This document shows positions 58,721-64,000 of a DNA stretch of 64,000 bases, piece by piece (the stretch's first letter is position 1; each line of letters starts with the position of its first letter). The notes below the pieces were generated by a model. It was not told the origin of the DNA and ran no database searches. It worked only from the letters and a program-made list of their open reading frames with translations. The DNA comes from Gordionus sp. m RMFG-2023 (lineage: Eukaryota > Nematomorpha > Gordioida > Chordodea > Parachordodidae): positions 16,494,846 to 16,558,845 of the forward strand of contig NC_088779.1 in NCBI RefSeq assembly GCF_954871325.1, written 5' to 3'. Both the position numbers and the translations under genes were made by a program.

Positions 58721-60083
58721 TATAAAACAGAAAATAAAAAGACCAATAAACATCGCTTCTTAAATAGTCTACTTATAGTTCTAGTAGTTTCCGACTTCTG
58801 AGAATTATTAGACCTAAGGCCTTAAAATTATTTTAAATAATAGAGCAAATGTTATGTTTAATCACTTGTGATCAAAGAGGGACTTCTTTGCGACAAAGAA
58901 TATCGATCCAAATTTATGAATCTAATTGTATATCCTCAAATTATTAAGCCCTACCGACTAAATACATATTTTTTTTATATATATTTTCTTTTTATATATT
59001 GTTTTCTATTGTAATTTTTTAATATTTAATTTGAAAATATAGATTTTAAAAATAAGTTAATTCATATATTTTTAAATTAAATACAATAAAAATAACCAAA
59101 AATAGTAAAAGCAGAACTAAATTCAAAACTAGTAATTATAGGCCCTAATTTTTTCGATTTTTTTCCGGGTTCTATATTTTTATTTCGGTTAGACTTTATT
59201 AAGTTTCAAATGTTATCAAATGGTTTAATAAATTTCTTCTACTTATTATATTTTTTAAACATATTATAATAAAAAGCAAAAGCTTTAATGTATACAAACC
59301 AATTCTCAGGATGAAGAATTACACAAAAAATAGGAAACTATCATTGATTACCAACGACGATACTAAAATGTCAAAATTTGCCGAAGATATTATTCTAGCT
59401 ATCCAATGTAATAGTAAATAAATATTTCTTAATTTAAAAAAACTGCATAAAATAGAATATAGGTTTACAATGACTGGGGTATATCCTATAATCCAGCCCG
59501 TCCATTGTTTTAAATATTTTTATCCCCAACCCGCCCATGGTTTTGAAAAAATATAAACTCGCCCGTCATTGCCCACACCTTTAAACCCATCCCATTCTTT
59601 TTTTAGCAAATAATAAGAAAATTATTGAGATATACCTTCAAAAATATTATAAAAATAATATCCAATAAAAATTACGAATGTAATAAATTTATTTGGACAA
59701 ATAAATTGTAAAATAAAATAATTGAGATATTTATTTTAATATTATTTATAATTATAAAGTAAGAATAACTCCATATTTTCTGTTCAGACATGTTCTTCTA
59801 CTCTAAATACTAGGAATGCTAAATCTTCGTTCAGAAAAATGCTCTATTTTCTGGAATTGTAATATATATCTAGCTAAACTTGATAGCTTTTACAAATTAA
59901 TTTCTTATTCATTCCATCAAAGTAGGATATCCGTTTGAAGTCTCCACTTTAGATGAGATTTTTAAATAAAATATAAAACCAATTAATAAATAGGTAATTC
60001 TAAATTTATTAAGTAAGAAAACTTTAAAAAATTAGATTTCTCTTATTTTATTTTAAATTAGTTTTTTATGTCCCTTTTGCTTA
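58721..60083. other. No gene; MITE trace at 59,470-59,600
   Basis: AT-rich. The GC-richer patch (ccagcccgtccattg, cccgcccatgg, actcgcccgtcattgcccac) resembles the cccgccc-rich MITEs. Nothing else is supported. Confidence 0.4.
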
Positions 60084-60369
60084 GGTTTAAATAGGAATGT
60101 AAATCCTGGAAACATATTTCGGGAAAATTTCGTGAGAAATTTGGGGAAAATAGGGCAACAGGAAAAAAACTGGAACTTTTTATATTTTCAGGTCAATATT
60201 AATTTTTTTTCATGTTTTATTGAAAATATATAGATTATAAACATTATAATTAAACAAATATGATTTAATTTCAACAAATTTGTTTTCTTTACATGTTTTA
60301 TTTGAAATATATAGACTATATACAATTTATAAATTAATTTTGAGTAATTTGTTAGTTATCTTCGTTTAA

Positions 60370-62470
60370 TGAAGAAAATAATTCCAGATAAGAAGTTGAA
60401 ATTTTAGAATCCAGCAATTTGTCATTTGCGAAATTTTTTTCCCATAAATGGAGATTATCTCTTATAAAAACTAATTTCAGACCTTATCACCATATCTTTT
60501 CGGAAGCTGCACTTGTTGGTGGCACTGATAAAATTCGTATGGCTAGGGTCAATATGTATTGATTGCAACATAACTTAATAAAATATTAAATGACACAAAT
60601 TTATGATTAGAAAAAAAGTTAGGTTATTTTACTAAAATATAAAAGTATTTAACCTTTCCACAAAGTCACTAAATCTTTAAAAAATGCGCCTTGCCATATT
60701 TAAAAAATCTCCCCTTACAAGATATTTGGATAGGTTTTCTATAATTCTCACAATATCTTAATCTAGATATCCAGAAAATCGATTAATGACAATCCTTTTA
60801 CAACTTCATTATCTCTTAAATTATATCCATAAAACTCTAGTCAAATATACGCGCAGCATAATGTATGTCCCGGCGACATTTTCCGGCTTTTAATAAACTG
60901 CTCAACTTCTGAAATCTCGCTCTGCAACAATAGATTTGATATTGTTTTATAATCGTTAAATGTCTCCCTGATATGAATAAATGCTTGAGGGAAAACAATA
61001 AATTGGCTTTATCCCCTTCCACTATCTCTATTTATGTAAATATGACTTTTATAAAATTGTATAATTGCATTAAATCATTAAAAAACCCATCGTTATTGAG
61101 AAGAGTAAGTCTCTTATCTCATATTTCCTGTAGAATATCCTTATTTTATAACAAGCTATTTATCATCAAAACTATACCTGCCCAACGAGTTGGGCTGGGC
61201 AACTTTAGGGAAACAATTTTATTATTATTTCTTAGGAGTTGTTTTTCTTTTAAGGTTGATAAAAGAATATTGTTAGATTTTTTTATGATAATTTTAGCTA
61301 GAGATCTGCCGGGTCGGGCCGGGCCTAATATTTTAAGAAAATTTGGGCCGGGCCTTAAAATTTTTTTAAAATATATCTGAATTTATTAATTTTTGTTGAA
61401 TTTTTTATGTAAAATAAAAATATGTGATTTTATTTTAGAAAATAAACGCCATATAACATATCGTTTATTTTGAGTAATTATAAGAATTAATTTCTATATT
61501 TAAATAAATTCGGGCCGGGCCGGCAAAATTTTTTAAAAAAAATTTTGGGTTCGGGCCGGGCAAAACTTTATAAAAAAAAATTTCGGGCCAGGCCGGGCTT
61601 GAAAAATTAGGCCCGATGCAGATCACTAATTTTAGCTTTTGTGACTAAAATTTGAATCGATAATATCTTATTCTATATCCTTTAATCCAAGAGCGACACC
61701 TCCATTGCATTCAATAGTTGGATATTTCATTTTTAAAAGGGGCGATGCTTTTTAAATAGTGCGTGAATTGTCAATTATTATAGTATTGATTTTTGATATT
61801 GCCATCTCTTCAATTACTTTGATAAATTCATTTGATATGTATTCCCCTGTATGCATGTTCCTGTGTCAATCGATTTTTAGAAAATGGGACAAAGGGTTGC
61901 CAGGATAAATATATTTGTCCACCTATAACTAATGAGAGTCAAATTTTTGCTTTTGTTTAATTTTTCATTGACTATATGTTCGATCCTTTTAAATTTACTG
62001 TCTAATAAGTTTTTACTTGGTAAATATCTGGAAGGCATTTTAAAAGCAGGTCTTAAGGATTGAAATGGTTTCTTCCTATATAACAATGGGTATTGAAAAT
62101 GCTCAATTTGACATAAAGATGGCTGCAAATTCAATATTCAGTTTACTTTCTTCTTCAGTTGTTATATTATCAATGTATTTCATTAAATTATTCTGTTTGA
62201 AAAGTATTGATTTTTTTGAAAATTTATTTTTGTTTATATTATCTATTAGAATTAACATTGGAAGATGTAGATGCTATCATTGAAACCAGCAACATTATTA
62301 TTTGGTGGGGTTATTATTTGAACTTCTACTGGATCTACATTATTTTTAATTATATTAATACTTAATGTTCTCAGATATCTATTGCATTTAAAAATATCTA
62401 TTGTACTCTTTGTTGGGAAGCTGTATTTTAAATTGCAGTATTTGCACATTGAAAGCACTTCTTATTCTGA
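60370..62470 (-). pseudogene. Decayed DUF659/BED-type hAT transposase
   Basis: Read right to left. A BED-like finger (MCKYCNLKYSFPTKSTIDIF with C..C) ends near 62,400. DUF659 follows: PAFKMPSRYLPSKNLLDSKF, NKSKNLTLISYRWTN, then HTGEYISNEFIKVIEEMAIS and IDNSRT. Beyond the inserted MITE the frame resumes with KLPSPTRWAG (hAT 'PxxTRW' motif) and NDLMQLYNFIKVIF. The dimerisation region has SVPPTSAASEKIW then WEKNFANDKLLDS near 60,400-60,545. All domains of a hAT transposase are present in order but with many stops and frame changes, so it is dead. Confidence 0.85.
61299..61628. mobile_element. GGCC-rich hAT MITE, nested, with 8-bp target duplication ATTTTAGC
   Basis: TAGAGATCTGC...GCAGATCACTA ends; ATTTTAGC at 61,291-61,298 and 61,629-61,636. 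The interior alternates gggccgggcc blocks with A/T runs. It is the best bounded copy of a family also seen at 7.2, 27.1, 38.7 and 50.3 kb. It splits the transposase of the 60.1-63.0 kb hAT and is therefore younger. Confidence 0.92.
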
Positions 62471-62989
62471 GCTTTGTGTTTATAAAAATATGACCAAGCA
62501 TCTGAATTCTTTCTAGCCATCTATGAGAAGAAACATGAGCAATTTAAAAACCTTAACATAGTATGCATGTTGTATATATTGATTTGATGACTGTAAATAC
62601 ATTAATTAAAACTAAATATCAACTAAAAACTGAATACATTGATTTAAAAATTATGAAATTGATTACTATAAATATTCTCTACTAAAAATAACATTTAAAA
62701 TTTCTTATATAATTTATAAATTTTAGACTAGCTATTAATTTTAACACATAATTCTAGAATTTTGCAAATGGAGATTAGAAAATTAACATATATTTAAAAA
62801 GAAAACAACCACGAGGAAAAAATGTTTTTATAATAAAAATCGTATTTATTTTATCAGAAGACCATTTTTAAAATTGGGAAAATGTTAATATTATAAAAAT
62901 TATGTTGATTTAAGCAAAAAACATATTATAAAAATTGGCGTACACTATTTCCCGGGAAATTTCTCCTGTCTTACATCCCTAGGTTTAAA

Positions 62990-63415
62990 TGCATTAAAAT
63001 AAAAATGTTTTTTTAATCTCTTTTTTTAGGTTAAAATACATGAAAATTAAAATATATTGCTTTTTGTTTTCTTTTAATTGTGAGTTTTTCATACTTTTGA
63101 ATTCTTTAAGGTATTAATTAGAAACTAGATAATTAGAGATCGATCTAAATCCCGGGGTATAATTAGGGTTCCGAGAAGTTTTTAAAATATTCCTTAAAAT
63201 TTTCTTGTTATTCCTAAACCTTAAACCAATTCTTAATAAATTATCATCTTAAAGGCTTATTTTTTAAACAAAAATATTTTCTACATCTATAAACTTATTC
63301 ATGCTTTTCGTTCTTTCTCTATTTTCTCTAATTCAAACACCAACTTATGAAAACCAAACTAAATAATACATTCTGAAGATCCTTAACTTTTATTATTTTT
63401 ATAAAGTGGGGGTCA
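62990..63415. other. No gene recognised
   Basis: AT-rich spacer between the hAT and the terminal LINE fragment. Confidence 0.4.
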
Positions 63416-64000
63416 CGATATTCGATCTTTTAATGGCCGCATTTTTCCTCAAGACTATCGACAGATTCCTTAACTTCTTATTATGCATTCTTCCAGATGA
63501 GCACCTAGGCTTTGACCTTAAGCTCAGGGATACCAATAAACAATAAGATTGGAATTTTCTTTTGGTTGGTTTAGTAATTCTACTAACCTATAACCAGAAG
63601 GGTTAACTAACTTTAGGATATGCCATTGACCATGACTATGAAGAAAGGATTAAACTTCAGCCAAAATCTCAGTCTTTATCTATCTTCAAACAATTATGAA
63701 TATCATTGGCCATTATGCCAATTCTCTAAAGGCCACTATCCTAGATATAGTATAGTTAACAATATAATATTCAAAGCTCTGATAAGTGCCAAAATACCCT
63801 GCACCCTTAAGCCCTTATGTCTCAATACCTCAGATGGTTAGAGGTTAGATAATTTAACTTTAATTCCATGGGAAAGATATAAATATTACCAGGGTTTACA
63901 TTTGTGTAGCGAATTACCTATTACCCACAAAATTATCTTTCGGTGGCCGAAAAAAAACAAATATTCCGAGTAAAGAAATATTTAATTCGAAAACGCCCCG
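63416..64000 (+). mobile_element. Non-LTR (RLE-type) C-terminal fragment, runs to the window edge
   Basis: CQFSKGHYPRYSIVNNIIFK, SAKIPCTLKPLCLNTSDG, then after a stop LDNLTLIPWERYKYYQGLHL. The residues parallel FSQGRHQRHSAVNHIINRSL and the RPDG...IPW block of the 27.6-kb copy, with the key RPDG replaced. It is 5'-truncated like the others. Confidence 0.65.

Larger units (their letters stand above)
60092..62981 (-). mobile_element. Full-structure hAT (2,890 bp) with 8-bp target duplication GGTTTAAA
   Basis: The TIRs are TAGGAATGTAA (left) and TAGGGATGTAA (right, reverse complement). Both are followed by gaaattt/cccggg sub-terminal sequence. GGTTTAAA lies at 60,084-60,091 and 62,982-62,989. 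The transposase reads on the minus strand. A GC-rich hAT MITE sits inside at 61,299-61,628. Confidence 0.92.

Overview
This is AT-rich eukaryotic nuclear DNA (roughly a quarter GC by eye). There are no bacterial operons, but there are spliceosomal introns with clean GT..AG ends. Coding matter is sparse and sits in a bed of transposon relics: hAT, Tc1/mariner and Mutator-like DNA elements, two kinds of non-LTR element, and Ty3/gypsy-type fossils. The ZMYM1/TTF-type and DUF659-type hATs and the RTE-like endonuclease are typical of animal genomes. A fast-evolving, possibly parasitic invertebrate such as a myxozoan would fit, but that is inference only.

The main host content, all on the + strand, is highly diverged annexin sequence that I assembled exon by exon. 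A complete four-repeat annexin core is encoded by nine exons between 45,235 and 55,191. A second, upstream core is scattered over 2,122-8,888 (long polar N-terminal exon, repeats 1 and 2), 37,264-37,397 and about 39,487 (repeat 3), and 44,438-45,094 (repeat 4). A short linker exon (45,137-45,193) joins the two. Five intron positions coincide between the cores with matching phase, including a 34-nt microexon in repeat 2 of each. The arrangement recalls the eight-repeat annexin A6. Many introns are only 39-48 nt, while others have swollen to 4.6, 7.2 and perhaps 28 kb through transposon insertion. Every canonical GxGT calcium loop appears to be lost. An in-frame stop at 39,580 leaves open whether this is one gene, two genes, or a functional gene beside a decaying one.

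Layout: 0-2 kb, repeats. 2.1-8.9 kb, 5' annexin exons with a 4.6-kb intron carrying a LINE tail. 8.9-21.5 kb, nested transposons: a 7.4-kb inverted-repeat structure with a hAT inside it, then a Tc1/mariner split by another hAT. 22-27.3 kb, microsatellite, TIR elements, a hAT and MITEs. 27.6-33.4 kb, non-LTR relics on the minus strand and a MITE. 34-36.5 kb, unassigned coding-like fragments. 37.3-45 kb, annexin exons, a possible LTR-type fossil and a Mutator-like foldback element. 45-55.2 kb, the complete annexin core with a Ty3/gypsy fossil in its largest intron. 56.3-57.95 kb, an RTE-like endonuclease ORF with a tRNA-like segment upstream. 58-64 kb, LINE tails and a full-structure 2.9-kb hAT (8-bp target duplication) that contains a second, GC-rich hAT MITE.

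All homology calls come from reading the sequence by eye; no database search was run.
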